64,000 nt of DNA from contig JBJKYB010000002.1 in assembly GCA_045561235.1 (NCBI GenBank), positions 992,001 to 1,056,000 of the forward strand. The letters are read 5' to 3'. The notes below the pieces were generated by a model, which made no database searches, was not told the DNA's origin, and worked only from the letters and a program-made list of their open reading frames with translations. This document shows, in pieces, positions 28,673 through 37,058 of this stretch. Positions within the stretch are counted from its first letter, which is position 1. The number at the start of each line of letters is the position of its first letter. This DNA is from GCA-2705445 sp002705445 (lineage in GTDB: Bacteria; Pseudomonadota; Gammaproteobacteria; Poriferisulfidales; GCA-002705445). A program made the translations under genes and the position numbers.

Positions 28673-30150
28673 TGGAAGAGAAGAAAAATGAGCTACATAG
28701 ACTTATTCTCGAGAGAAGAAGAAAATTAGAGGATTTAAAAAATTCAGGTAATAATTATTTAAATAATTTTTCAGGAAATATTAGTTGCTCAGAAATTAGA
28801 GATATTTCCATGGATGAAAACATTATTGGTAATGATAATAAGGAATTTATTCTTTTTGGAAGAATGATGTCGAAAAGATTAATGGGTAACTCTAGTTTTG
28901 CAAACATTAAAGATGAGTCTGGAGTTATGCAGTTTTACGTAGATAAAAAAAAGCTTTCTGAAGAAAAATTTAAAATTTTCAAACAATCAGATATTGGTGA
29001 TGTAATATATATTAAAGGTCATTTATTTAAAACAAAAACAAAAGAGCTTACAATTTTTTTAACAGATTTCGATATTGTTACGAAGTCTTTAAGACCATTA
29101 CCAGAAAAATTTCACGGTTTATCAGACCAAGAAACAAAATACAGAAAAAGGTACCTTGACTTAATATGTAACGACCAAAGCTGGAATACATTTAACGATA
29201 GATTCAAAATTATTAAAGCAATCAGGAATTATTTTGATTCTCAAGGTTTTATAGAAGTTGAAACTCCAATGATGCAAAAAATACCAGGCGGTGCAACTGC
29301 AAGACCTTTTATAACTCATCACAACACCCTTGATATTGACCTATATATGAGAATTGCCCCTGAACTATATCTTAAAAGACTTATTGTAGGTGGTTTCGAA
29401 AAGATTTATGAAATAAATAGAAACTTTAGAAATGAGGGTATTTCATCAAAACATAACCCTGAGTTCACCATGATTGAATTTTATAAGACATATTGTGATT
29501 ATATAGATATGATGAACTTAACCGAAGATCTATTAAGACAAGTTGTAAAAGAGGTAAAAAACAAAAGTTCTATAACTTATCAAGGAACAACTTTAAATTT
29601 TGATAAGCCATTTGAAAGAATGACATTAATAGAATCAATCTCTAAATTTAAAAAAGATTTAAAAATAGAGCATCTTAAAAGTATTGAAACAATAAAAATT
29701 TATTGTGATGAAAATAAAATCGATATAAGTAAATATAACTCTTTAGGAGAAATCCAGTTCTATTTATTTGAAAAATTTGTCGAGACTAATTTAATTGAGC
29801 CTACTTTTATTACAGAGTACCCAATAGAAGTCTCACCATTAGCTAGAGTAAACAATTCAAATCCTTTAATAGCTGATAGATTTGAATTTTTCATCATGGG
29901 CAAAGAGATTGCTAATGGTTTTTCAGAACTTAATGATCCAGATGATCAAAAGAAAAGATTTGAAGCTCAGGCTGCAATGAAAGAAAAGGGTGACGATGAG
30001 GCTATGTATTTTGATGACGATTATATTGAAGCTTTAGAGTATGGAATGCCTCCAACTGCCGGAGAAGGAATTGGTATTGACAGATTGGTTATGATACTTA
30101 CAGACTCACCATCTATAAGAGATGTCCTTCTTTTCCCTTTAATGAGATAA
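28672..30150 (+). CDS. lysS: Lysyl-tRNA synthetase, class II
   Basis: A 492-residue class IIb synthetase with an N-terminal OB-fold anticodon domain (FILFGRMMSKRLMG near residue 60) and catalytic core. Motif 2 is RNFRNEGISSKHNPEFTMIE, and motif 3 GEGIGIDRLVMIL near the end. Directly coupled to prfB, the usual prfB-lysS pair. Confidence 0.97.
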   Translation: MEEKKNELHRLILERRRKLEDLKNSGNNYLNNFSGNISCSEIRDISMDENIIGNDNKEFILFGRMMSKRLMGNSSFANIKDESGVMQFYVDKKKLSEEKFKIFKQSDIGDVIYIKGHLFKTKTKELTIFLTDFDIVTKSLRPLPEKFHGLSDQETKYRKRYLDLICNDQSWNTFNDRFKIIKAIRNYFDSQGFIEVETPMMQKIPGGATARPFITHHNTLDIDLYMRIAPELYLKRLIVGGFEKIYEINRNFRNEGISSKHNPEFTMIEFYKTYCDYIDMMNLTEDLLRQVVKEVKNKSSITYQGTTLNFDKPFERMTLIESISKFKKDLKIEHLKSIETIKIYCDENKIDISKYNSLGEIQFYLFEKFVETNLIEPTFITEYPIEVSPLARVNNSNPLIADRFEFFIMGKEIANGFSELNDPDDQKKRFEAQAAMKEKGDDEAMYFDDDYIEALEYGMPPTAGEGIGIDRLVMILTDSPSIRDVLLFPLMR

Positions 30151-30165
30151 AACCTTAGTTAAAAT

Positions 30166-30312
30166 TTAATATCCAATAAAAGCTAATATAATTATTACCA
30201 CAAATATTATTGTTAATATTACTAGTGGTATGAATAAATCTCTCTTTTTTTGATTTATGTATAAAAATATTAGTAGTAATATTACAAAAGCTATTATTAA
30301 ATATTTAATCAT
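30166..30312 (-). CDS. Small two-helix membrane protein, unknown
   Basis: An uninterrupted minus-strand frame of 48 codons plus stop, ATG at 30310-30312, TAA at 30166-30168. The product begins MIKYLIIAFVILLLIF and has a second hydrophobic stretch IPLVILTIIFVVIIILAF, with a positively charged turn NQKKRD between them: a helical hairpin. The start lies 3-8 bases within the end of ygfZ, so it looks coupled to it. No homolog is recognised. An AT-rich region can produce hydrophobic frames by chance, but the two clean helices, charged loop and overlap support a real gene. Confidence 0.55.
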   Translation of the reverse strand: MIKYLIIAFVILLLIFLYINQKKRDLFIPLVILTIIFVVIIILAFIGY

Positions 30313-31297
30313 TTTTTGTTACTTGCTCCATAATTTCAACAGTAGCGCCATTTATAGTTAAATTTTTATTTAGCATATCTTTTCTAAGAACTGCTAATGA
30401 GTTGTATTTTTCATTGTTTATTTTAACTAAATTTAAAATTTCTCCAGCACTTTTTTTATCATCAGCAGTTTCTAATTTATCATTTATAGAAATTTCTTTC
30501 TTTGATGCAAATGTAATTTTGCATAATGATTTTTTTGCTTCTCCTAAATAGTGCGTTCTTGCTACAATCTCTTGCCCTGGATAACATCCCTTTGAAAAAG
30601 AAACCCCATTTAATAAGTCTAATGAAAGCATTTGCGGAGTATATGATTCTACTTGCGAATCGTTTATAAATGGTATTATTGAATCAATATCCATAAAATC
30701 AAATGATTTGTATCCCAATATGCTTGAATCTTCTATATCTAAAAGACTTTCTATTTCTTTGGGATTTGTTTGAAGAACAATTTGATTATCATCAATTTTA
30801 AACACTACAGACTGATCAATTTTTTTTGCTTCTTTAGTGTTTAATACGCAATTAATTAATGAATTGTTCTCGTTTTTAGCTGCTATACCTACTAAAATAT
30901 CTTTTTGTATAACAAACTCTACTTTTGACATCATTTTATACATATTCAATTTCTGTAACAAAGGTTCAAAAGTATCTAAAGTTGTATATAAATAAAATTC
31001 TTTATCTAATTGAATTATATACAAAACTGATATAAGCCTTCCTTTTGGATTACAGTATCCGGAAAGCATAACACTATTGTTTTTCATATTTTTTACGTCA
31101 TTTGTAAACTGCGTATTTAAAAAATTCTCAGCATCATCTCCAGTGCATTTTATTAAAACTTTATTGCTTAAAATGGACATAGTTTTTTGTGAATATATTT
31201 TACTTATTTCCTCAGAAAAATTGAAATTCGTTTTTAGACCGTATTTATCAATAATAGCCTCTTTATTGAGGAATTTTTTAAAAAAATCGTTTATCAT
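30305..31297 (-). CDS. ygfZ: Folate-binding Fe-S assembly protein YgfZ
   Basis: A 330-residue protein of the GcvT-like fold. The family signature KGCYPGQEIVAR is present near residues 235-246 (Cys is conserved). YgfZ assists MnmA-type and other Fe-S enzymes and depends on a folate cofactor. It diverges from sdhC across 45 bases; in E. coli ygfZ lies next to sdhE (ygfY), so this neighbourhood with sdhCDAB-sdhE preserves a known association with succinate dehydrogenase assembly. Confidence 0.92.
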   Translation of the reverse strand: MINDFFKKFLNKEAIIDKYGLKTNFNFSEEISKIYSQKTMSILSNKVLIKCTGDDAENFLNTQFTNDVKNMKNNSVMLSGYCNPKGRLISVLYIIQLDKEFYLYTTLDTFEPLLQKLNMYKMMSKVEFVIQKDILVGIAAKNENNSLINCVLNTKEAKKIDQSVVFKIDDNQIVLQTNPKEIESLLDIEDSSILGYKSFDFMDIDSIIPFINDSQVESYTPQMLSLDLLNGVSFSKGCYPGQEIVARTHYLGEAKKSLCKITFASKKEISINDKLETADDKKSAGEILNLVKINNEKYNSLAVLRKDMLNKNLTINGATVEIMEQVTKND

Positions 31298-31342
31298 ATA
31301 TGGCTTTAGTTATGTTGAATTATTTATTATTTAGGAGAAACA

Positions 31343-31723
31343 ATGTCACTATCTAAAGTTCCACTATCCCCACACTTGCAAGTATACAGATTACCTCTTG
31401 TTGCGCTTGTGTCAATATCAAGCAGAATTTGTTTTGTTGCAAACAGCGTGACTTATGCATTATTTATAATTTTCTTAATTTCGATTGCATCAGGAAGTGA
31501 AATCTATAGTATAAGCTATACAATATTAACAAGTACTATCGGAAAAGTGTTAGCGAGTATATGGATATTTTCTTTATACCTTTATATGTCCAATGAAATC
31601 AGACACCTTTTTTGGGACTTCGGTTATGGTTTTAGCGGAAATACTCCATTAATAGCATCTTATATAGTGCTATCAGCTACAGCACTGATAACAGTTATAA
31701 CAGTTTTGCTTTATTTGCAATAG
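31343..31723 (+). CDS. sdhC: Succinate dehydrogenase cytochrome b556 subunit
   Basis: A 126-residue membrane anchor with three helices. The start is LSPHLQVYRLPLVALVSISSRI, the SdhC signature, and the haem ligand histidine is seen in SNEIRHLFWDFGYG. A strong ribosome site AGGAGA precedes the ATG. First gene of the sdhCDAB-sdhE operon, linking TCA cycle to the quinone pool. Confidence 0.93.
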   Translation: MSLSKVPLSPHLQVYRLPLVALVSISSRICFVANSVTYALFIIFLISIASGSEIYSISYTILTSTIGKVLASIWIFSLYLYMSNEIRHLFWDFGYGFSGNTPLIASYIVLSATALITVITVLLYLQ

Positions 31724-31745
31724 AATAAGCATTAGGAGAATTAAA

Positions 31746-32099
31746 TTGTTACTTAAAGTTTTACACGGGAAAAAACATTGGTTATTTCATAGGTTTACCA
31801 CAATAGTTCTTTTCCCACTAATACTTTGGATAATCTACTCTTTAAGCCTTATCCCAGAAATCACTCATGAAAATATGGTTCTTTGGGCTAGTAAGACTCC
31901 AAACTATATATTTCTTTCAATATTAATTATTGTTTCAGCAAGGCATTTTCAGCTTGGCTTACAAGTTATTTTAGAAGATTATATTTCTACTATAAAGTTT
32001 AGAGACTTGTATATAAAACTGATAAATATCATCTTTTATTTTCTCGCTTTTTTAGGTCTAATTGCTATTACAAAAATATATTTTGGAGCGCATGTTTAA
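31746..32099 (+). CDS. sdhD: Succinate dehydrogenase hydrophobic anchor subunit
   Basis: A 117-residue membrane anchor with three helices. The haem ligand His lies in SARHFQLGLQVILEDY. The start is TTG at 31746 with AGGAG at about 31734-31738; no ATG is available in this part of the frame, so TTG is chosen. It ends one base before sdhA. Together with sdhC it binds haem b and ubiquinone. Confidence 0.9.
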   Translation: MLLKVLHGKKHWLFHRFTTIVLFPLILWIIYSLSLIPEITHENMVLWASKTPNYIFLSILIIVSARHFQLGLQVILEDYISTIKFRDLYIKLINIIFYFLAFLGLIAITKIYFGAHV

Positions 32100-33890
32100 A
32101 TGAATAAGAATGATTATGAAATGATAACACATGAGTATGACGTTCTAGTTGTTGGTGCTGGTGGTGCTGGATTAAGAGCAACATTAGGTATGGCAACTGA
32201 AGGTTTAAAAACTGCATGCATATCAAAAGTATTTCCTACAAGAAGTCACACAGTTGCTGCACAAGGAGGAATGAGTGCTGCACTTGGCAACATGGGTGAG
32301 GATGATTGGCGTTGGCATATGTATGACACAATCAAAGGGTCAGATTGGCTTGGAGATCAAGATGCCATTGAGTATATGTGCAAAGAAGCTATACCTTCAG
32401 TAATAGAACTTGAACACTACGGAGTGCCTTTTTCGCGAACAGAGGCAGGTAAAATTTATCAAAGACCATTTGGTGGTATGACCACTCGTTATGGTGAAGG
32501 CATAGCGCAGCGTACTTGTGCTGCAGCAGATAGAACAGGTCATTCTATTCTTCATACTTTGTATCAACAATCTTTAAAATATAAGGCTGAATTTTTTATT
32601 GAATATTTTGCCATTGATTTGGTAATGAATGATGGGGAATGTACTGGTGTAATTGCAATTGATTTATCAACAGGAAAACTTCATCATTTTAAAGGCCAGG
32701 TTACTTTGCTAGCAACAGGAGGCTATGGTAGGGCTTATTTTTCTGCGACATCTGCGCATACATGTACTGGTGATGGAGGTGGCATGGCTCAAAGAGCAGG
32801 TGTTCCACTACAAGATATGGAATTTACGCAATTTCATCCAACCGGGATCTACGGTGCTGGTTGTTTGATAACTGAAGGCTCTAGAGGAGAAGGGGGTTAT
32901 CTTACAAATTCAGATGGCGAAAGATTCATGGAGCGTTATGCTCCAAATGCAAAAGACCTTGCTTCAAGAGATGTTGTAAGTCGATCAATGACCATTGAAA
33001 TTAATGAAGGGAGAGGAGTCGGGAAAGAAAAAGATCATATTGAACTACATTTAGAACATTTAGGTAAAGATGTTATAAACGAAAAGTTACCTGGAATCGC
33101 TGAGTCTGCAAAAATATTTGCTGGGGTTGACGTGACAAAGGCTCCAATTCCCGTTATACCAACAGTTCACTATAATATGGGAGGCATTCCTACAAATTAT
33201 TTAGGGGAAGTCTTAAAACCAAAAGATATTAATGATGAAACAGTTGTCCCAGGATTAATGGCAATTGGTGAAGCTTCGTGTGTATCGGTACATGGTGCAA
33301 ATAGATTAGGATCCAACTCTCTTTTAGATTTAATAGTTTTTGGAAGAGCTGCCGCAAAACAAGCTTCAAAATTAGTAAAACCTGGCGCGAAGCACATGGC
33401 TGAAAATAAAACTGCAGTTGACAAAATAGTGGGACGTTTGGATAAAATTAGATACTCGTCAGGAAAAAATTTACCATCTAAACTAAGACTGAGACTTCAA
33501 AAAGAAATGCAAAGAAGTGTTGCTGTTTTTAGAACTGAGAAGACTTTAGACGAAGGAAGAAAAATCATACACAATATTTATAAAGATTTTTCCGATATAA
33601 ATCTAAGTGATAATTCACTAAAATGGAATACAGAACTTCTAGAAACATTAGAATTAGAGAATTTACTTACGCAAGGAATAGCTTCTGTAGAATCAGCATA
33701 TAATAGAAAAGAATCTAGAGGAGCTCATGCTAGAGATGATTACCCGGAAAGGAATGATAAAGATTGGATGAAGCACACAATTGCATCAATAGACGATGAT
33801 GGTATAGTAGACATAGGTTATAGAAAAGTTGTTTTAACAACTTTAACAGATGAAGTCGAAGCTGTTCCACCTAAGAAAAGAGTTTATTAA
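32100..33890 (+). CDS. sdhA: Succinate dehydrogenase flavoprotein subunit
   Basis: A 596-residue FAD subunit that oxidises succinate to fumarate. VVGAGGAGLRATLGMA is the FAD-binding motif, SHTVAAQGGM carries the histidine that holds FAD covalently, and the substrate site HGANRLGSNSLLDLIVFGRAA is intact. Length is normal. Confidence 0.98.
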   Translation: MNKNDYEMITHEYDVLVVGAGGAGLRATLGMATEGLKTACISKVFPTRSHTVAAQGGMSAALGNMGEDDWRWHMYDTIKGSDWLGDQDAIEYMCKEAIPSVIELEHYGVPFSRTEAGKIYQRPFGGMTTRYGEGIAQRTCAAADRTGHSILHTLYQQSLKYKAEFFIEYFAIDLVMNDGECTGVIAIDLSTGKLHHFKGQVTLLATGGYGRAYFSATSAHTCTGDGGGMAQRAGVPLQDMEFTQFHPTGIYGAGCLITEGSRGEGGYLTNSDGERFMERYAPNAKDLASRDVVSRSMTIEINEGRGVGKEKDHIELHLEHLGKDVINEKLPGIAESAKIFAGVDVTKAPIPVIPTVHYNMGGIPTNYLGEVLKPKDINDETVVPGLMAIGEASCVSVHGANRLGSNSLLDLIVFGRAAAKQASKLVKPGAKHMAENKTAVDKIVGRLDKIRYSSGKNLPSKLRLRLQKEMQRSVAVFRTEKTLDEGRKIIHNIYKDFSDINLSDNSLKWNTELLETLELENLLTQGIASVESAYNRKESRGAHARDDYPERNDKDWMKHTIASIDDDGIVDIGYRKVVLTTLTDEVEAVPPKKRVY

Positions 33891-33892
33891 TC

Positions 33893-34678
33893 ATGGCCGA
33901 GTTTACATTACCCTTAAATTCTATTGTAAAATCTGGTAAACATTTTAAATGTGATACTGCAGATAAAAAAAATATCCGAATTTTTAAAATCTATCGGTAC
34001 GATCCAGATGACGAAAAAAATCCACGTGTAGATACTTATGAAATCGATACTTCTGACTGTGGGCCAATGGTTCTTGATGCGCTTCTGAAAATAAAAAATG
34101 AAATTGATACATCTATTACTTTTAGAAGATCTTGCAGAGAAGGTATATGTGGTTCTTGCTCAATGAATATTGATGGAAGAAATGCATTAGCTTGTACAAA
34201 AAGTATTGATGAAATCAAAGGCGATATAAAAATATATCCATTACCACACATGCCAGTTATTAAAGATTTAGTAACAGACTTAACAGATTTTTACAAGCAA
34301 TATGAATCTGTTCAGCCCTGGCTTCAAGCCGAAGAGCCAAAAGATTTGACTACTGAAAGACTCCAGTCAAAAGAAGAGTTAGCAGAATTAGATGGGTCTG
34401 ACGAATGTATTTTATGTGCATGTTGTTCCACAAGTTGCCCAAGTTATTGGTGGAATAGTGATAAATATCTTGGTCCAGCAACCTTAATGCAAGCTTATCG
34501 TTGGATTGCTGATTCTCGAGATGAACATCAAAAAGAAAGATTAGAAAAATTAGAAGACACATTTAAGCTTTATAAGTGTCATACCATAATGAATTGTACC
34601 AACGCATGTCCAAAAGGACTAAACCCTGCAAAACAAATAGCAAAGATAAAATCATTAATAGTTTCTAACAAAATTTAA
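33893..34678 (+). CDS. sdhB: Succinate dehydrogenase iron-sulfur subunit
   Basis: A 261-residue protein carrying the three clusters: [2Fe-2S] from CREGICGSCSMNI with ALACTK, [4Fe-4S] from CILCACCSTSCPSYWW, and [3Fe-4S] from CHTIMNCTNACPKGLNP. All cysteines are in place. It transfers electrons from SdhA to the quinone site, and is two bases from sdhE. Confidence 0.98.
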   Translation: MAEFTLPLNSIVKSGKHFKCDTADKKNIRIFKIYRYDPDDEKNPRVDTYEIDTSDCGPMVLDALLKIKNEIDTSITFRRSCREGICGSCSMNIDGRNALACTKSIDEIKGDIKIYPLPHMPVIKDLVTDLTDFYKQYESVQPWLQAEEPKDLTTERLQSKEELAELDGSDECILCACCSTSCPSYWWNSDKYLGPATLMQAYRWIADSRDEHQKERLEKLEDTFKLYKCHTIMNCTNACPKGLNPAKQIAKIKSLIVSNKI

Positions 34679-34679
34679 G

Positions 34680-34925
34680 ATGGATGATAAAGAAATATTG
34701 TGGAAATGTAGAAGAGGAACAAAAGAACTCGATATATTAATGACTAGTTTCTATTATGACTTTTATAAAACTGCTTCGCAGGATCAAAAAGACGGTTTTA
34801 TAAAACTTTTATCCTTAGAAGATCCAGTAATATACGATTTATTATTAAATAAAATATCTTTAAAAGACATTGCAGTTAATGAAATTGCTGATATGATACG
34901 TAATATGAGTTTAAAAGCTAAGTAA
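34680..34925 (+). CDS. sdhE: FAD assembly factor SdhE
   Basis: An 81-residue helical protein with the SdhE/YgfY signature WKCRRGTKELDILM (the RGxxExD motif). SdhE helps covalent attachment of FAD to SdhA. It starts one base after the sdhB stop, so it belongs to the same operon. Confidence 0.93.
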   Translation: MDDKEILWKCRRGTKELDILMTSFYYDFYKTASQDQKDGFIKLLSLEDPVIYDLLLNKISLKDIAVNEIADMIRNMSLKAK

Positions 34926-35015
34926 TACTTTTACTCATAAGTAATAAATTAGTTAAATAATAATAATAAAATTATATAATTAATTTTTTTGATTAATACA
35001 ATATAGAAGAAAAAT

Positions 35016-35231
35016 ATGTCAGATAGAGAAAGCGGTACAGTTAAATGGTTTAATGACTCAAAAGGTTATGGTTTTATCCAGAGAGAAAGCGGCAAAGACG
35101 TTTTCGTACATTTTGGGGCAATTAAAATAGAAGGTGACGGGTATAGAACTTTGAAAGAAGGTCAAACTGTTGAATTCACTGTTACAGAAAGCGAAAAAGG
35201 TTTAACTGCTACAGACGTAGAAGCTAAATAA
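35016..35231 (+). CDS. Cold-shock domain protein
   Basis: A 71-residue single-stranded nucleic-acid binding protein with RNP1 (KGYGFIQ) and RNP2 (VFVHFGAI) motifs, starting with GTVKWFNDSKG. It is the ordinary CspA/CspE type; the specific paralog cannot be told. The upstream gap of 90 bases contains a TATAAT at 34975-34980, which could be a -10 box with a 5' leader of about 30 bases. Confidence 0.96.
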   Translation: MSDRESGTVKWFNDSKGYGFIQRESGKDVFVHFGAIKIEGDGYRTLKEGQTVEFTVTESEKGLTATDVEAK

Positions 35232-35270
35232 TTTAAATCAGCTTAAAATAACGTTTATAAATTTTATAAT

Positions 35271-35288
35271 CTGCAAATATATTTGTAG
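35271..35288 (+). terminator. Hairpin 40 bases after the cold-shock gene
   Basis: CTGCAAATATATTTGTAG folds into a 7-base-pair hairpin (one G-T pair) with a TATA loop. No U-tract follows, so if it is a terminator it is a weak one; it might instead stabilise the transcript end. Confidence 0.3.
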
Positions 35289-35378
35289 TTAGTAAATCCA
35301 CCGGAAGATTTAATATTAGATTTTTTCATAAAAAACTAATCAATTTCAATCTTTTAATTATTAAATTATTTTAAATAA

Positions 35379-35402
35379 TTTAACGCCCACATTTGCGTTA
35401 AA
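35379..35402. repeat. Perfect 8-bp inverted repeat upstream of the DUF1249 gene
   Basis: TTTAACGC and GCGTTAAA are separated by 8 bases (CCACATTT), a perfect inverted repeat lying 24 bases before the possible start of the next gene. It could be an operator or the hairpin of a terminator for the upstream transcript. Confidence 0.35.
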
Positions 35403-35425
35403 ATTATTAGACACATATTTAATTG

Positions 35426-35905
35426 ATGTGTATTATATTTTTTATGATACAAATTTTCCAAAAAAACTCTGTTAGTAAAAATAATTTTCTTTCGTTAATG
35501 AAGTCTTACGAAGTTAATTATCAAGATTTTATTAAATTAGTAGATATCAAAATAATAAATCATAAAAATCTAAATAAAAAATATGTATCAATGCCATCTA
35601 GGTCTAAGAAAAAATTATCTTTATCTATACAATCAGTTTCAAATCACACTGCAATTGTTAGATTTTCATATACTTTTTTTTCTAGTGTACAATCTCTTGA
35701 TTATGTTGATTTGAAAATATATTTTGATTCGAAGCAAGTTGAGATTATTAGTAGTTCAAAATCAAGAGCTTACAAAATACATAAAGATTTAAAAAGTTAT
35801 CATAATCAAAGACTGTCAAGATGGTATAAGAATTATTTTGTTTCCCACTGGATTTCTAGTTGTTTGCAAGATGGTTATTCATTTAATGCTTGCTCTGAAG
35901 TATAA
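35426..35905 (+). CDS. DUF1249 (YqiB-like) protein
   Basis: A protein of about 155-160 residues resembling the DUF1249/YqiB family, which in Gammaproteobacteria has an unknown function. Clues are the N-terminal pattern NYQDFIKLVD, the strand pattern VSNHTAIVRFSYTFF, and DLKIYFDSKQVEII. Start choice is uncertain: a TTG lies at 35423, ATG at 35426 and another ATG at 35444, which begins MIQIF and is equally plausible. It is followed by metX after 31 bases. Confidence 0.65.
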   Translation: MCIIFFMIQIFQKNSVSKNNFLSLMKSYEVNYQDFIKLVDIKIINHKNLNKKYVSMPSRSKKKLSLSIQSVSNHTAIVRFSYTFFSSVQSLDYVDLKIYFDSKQVEIISSSKSRAYKIHKDLKSYHNQRLSRWYKNYFVSHWISSCLQDGYSFNACSEV

Positions 35906-35936
35906 TCATTTTTTTTGCAAACTTGTTATATAAACT

Positions 35937-37058
35937 ATGTCAAACGAATTTCTAACTAAAGGTGTAAATATCGCTAAACTTCCCAGTGATTATGGAAGCA
36001 CGGGTTTTAAAATGTTTAAGGGCTCAACTTTAAATAATGTTGAGATTGCATATGAAACCTGGGGAGAGTTATCAATTAACAAGGACAATGTAATACTTCT
36101 ATTCACTGGTTTATCTCCATCTTCTCACGCAGCTTCATCAGATATAAATCAAGATGAAGGCTGGTGGGAGTATATGATAGGGCCTAACAAACCAATTGAT
36201 ACTAAAAAATATTTTATAGTTTGTATAAATTCGTTAGGCAGTTGTTTTGGTTCAACCTCTCCAGCATCTTTAAATAAGACTACTAATAAAGTTTACGGAC
36301 TTTCTTTTCCGGAGCTATCAATTGAAGATATTGCTAAGGCAGGACACGACACACTTCTAACTTTAGGAATTGATCACGTGCACACTGTTATTGGACCGTC
36401 TATGGGTGGTATGACAGCTCTTGCATATGCATTGTTGTATCCTAAATCTCTTTCAAATTTAATCGTTATATCAGCAGCTGCAAGAGCACTGCCATTTACA
36501 ATCTCTATTAGATCCCTCCAAAGAGAGCTTATTAGAAGTGATCCTTTGTGGAATCAGGGTGACTATAGTAAACAATCTGCTCCATTAAACGGTATGAAAT
36601 TAGCAAGAAAGCTTGGTTTAATGTCTTACAGAGCAGCTAATGAATGGCGTGAAAGATTCAATAGAGCAAGAGTTCCAAAAAACGAAACAAAGAAAATGTT
36701 TGATATTGAATTTGAAGTAGAAAATTATTTAAATCATAACTCTGAAAAGTTTGTTTCGATGTTTGATCCTAATTGTTATCTATATCTTTCACGAGCAATG
36801 GATTTATTTGATGTTGCTGAACATGGAGGAACTGTGAATGCAGGGTTAGCTAAAATTCATACAAAGAAAAATTTAATAGTAGGTGTTAAGTCAGACATTC
36901 TTTTTCCAATTGATCAACAGACCGAGCTTTTTGAAGGTTTTATGAAAGCAAAGAAAAATGTTCAATTTGAAAAATTAGATTCTATTCAGGGACACGATTC
37001 ATTTCTTGTTGATGAATCAAATTTTTCTAGAGTAATGTATAAATTTTTTAAGGATTAG
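35937..37058 (+). CDS. metX: MetX-family homoserine (or serine) O-acyltransferase
   Basis: A 373-residue alpha/beta-hydrolase acyltransferase. The nucleophile is Ser155 in IGPSMGGMTALAYA, with the oxyanion region FTGLSPSSHAAS and later DILFPIDQQTE and GHDSFL providing Asp and His. MetX enzymes transfer acetyl or succinyl to homoserine for methionine synthesis, while some related enzymes use L-serine. I cannot decide acyl donor and acceptor from this sequence. Ends overlapping the stop of convergent gltA by four bases. Confidence 0.85.
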   Translation: MSNEFLTKGVNIAKLPSDYGSTGFKMFKGSTLNNVEIAYETWGELSINKDNVILLFTGLSPSSHAASSDINQDEGWWEYMIGPNKPIDTKKYFIVCINSLGSCFGSTSPASLNKTTNKVYGLSFPELSIEDIAKAGHDTLLTLGIDHVHTVIGPSMGGMTALAYALLYPKSLSNLIVISAAARALPFTISIRSLQRELIRSDPLWNQGDYSKQSAPLNGMKLARKLGLMSYRAANEWRERFNRARVPKNETKKMFDIEFEVENYLNHNSEKFVSMFDPNCYLYLSRAMDLFDVAEHGGTVNAGLAKIHTKKNLIVGVKSDILFPIDQQTELFEGFMKAKKNVQFEKLDSIQGHDSFLVDESNFSRVMYKFFKD

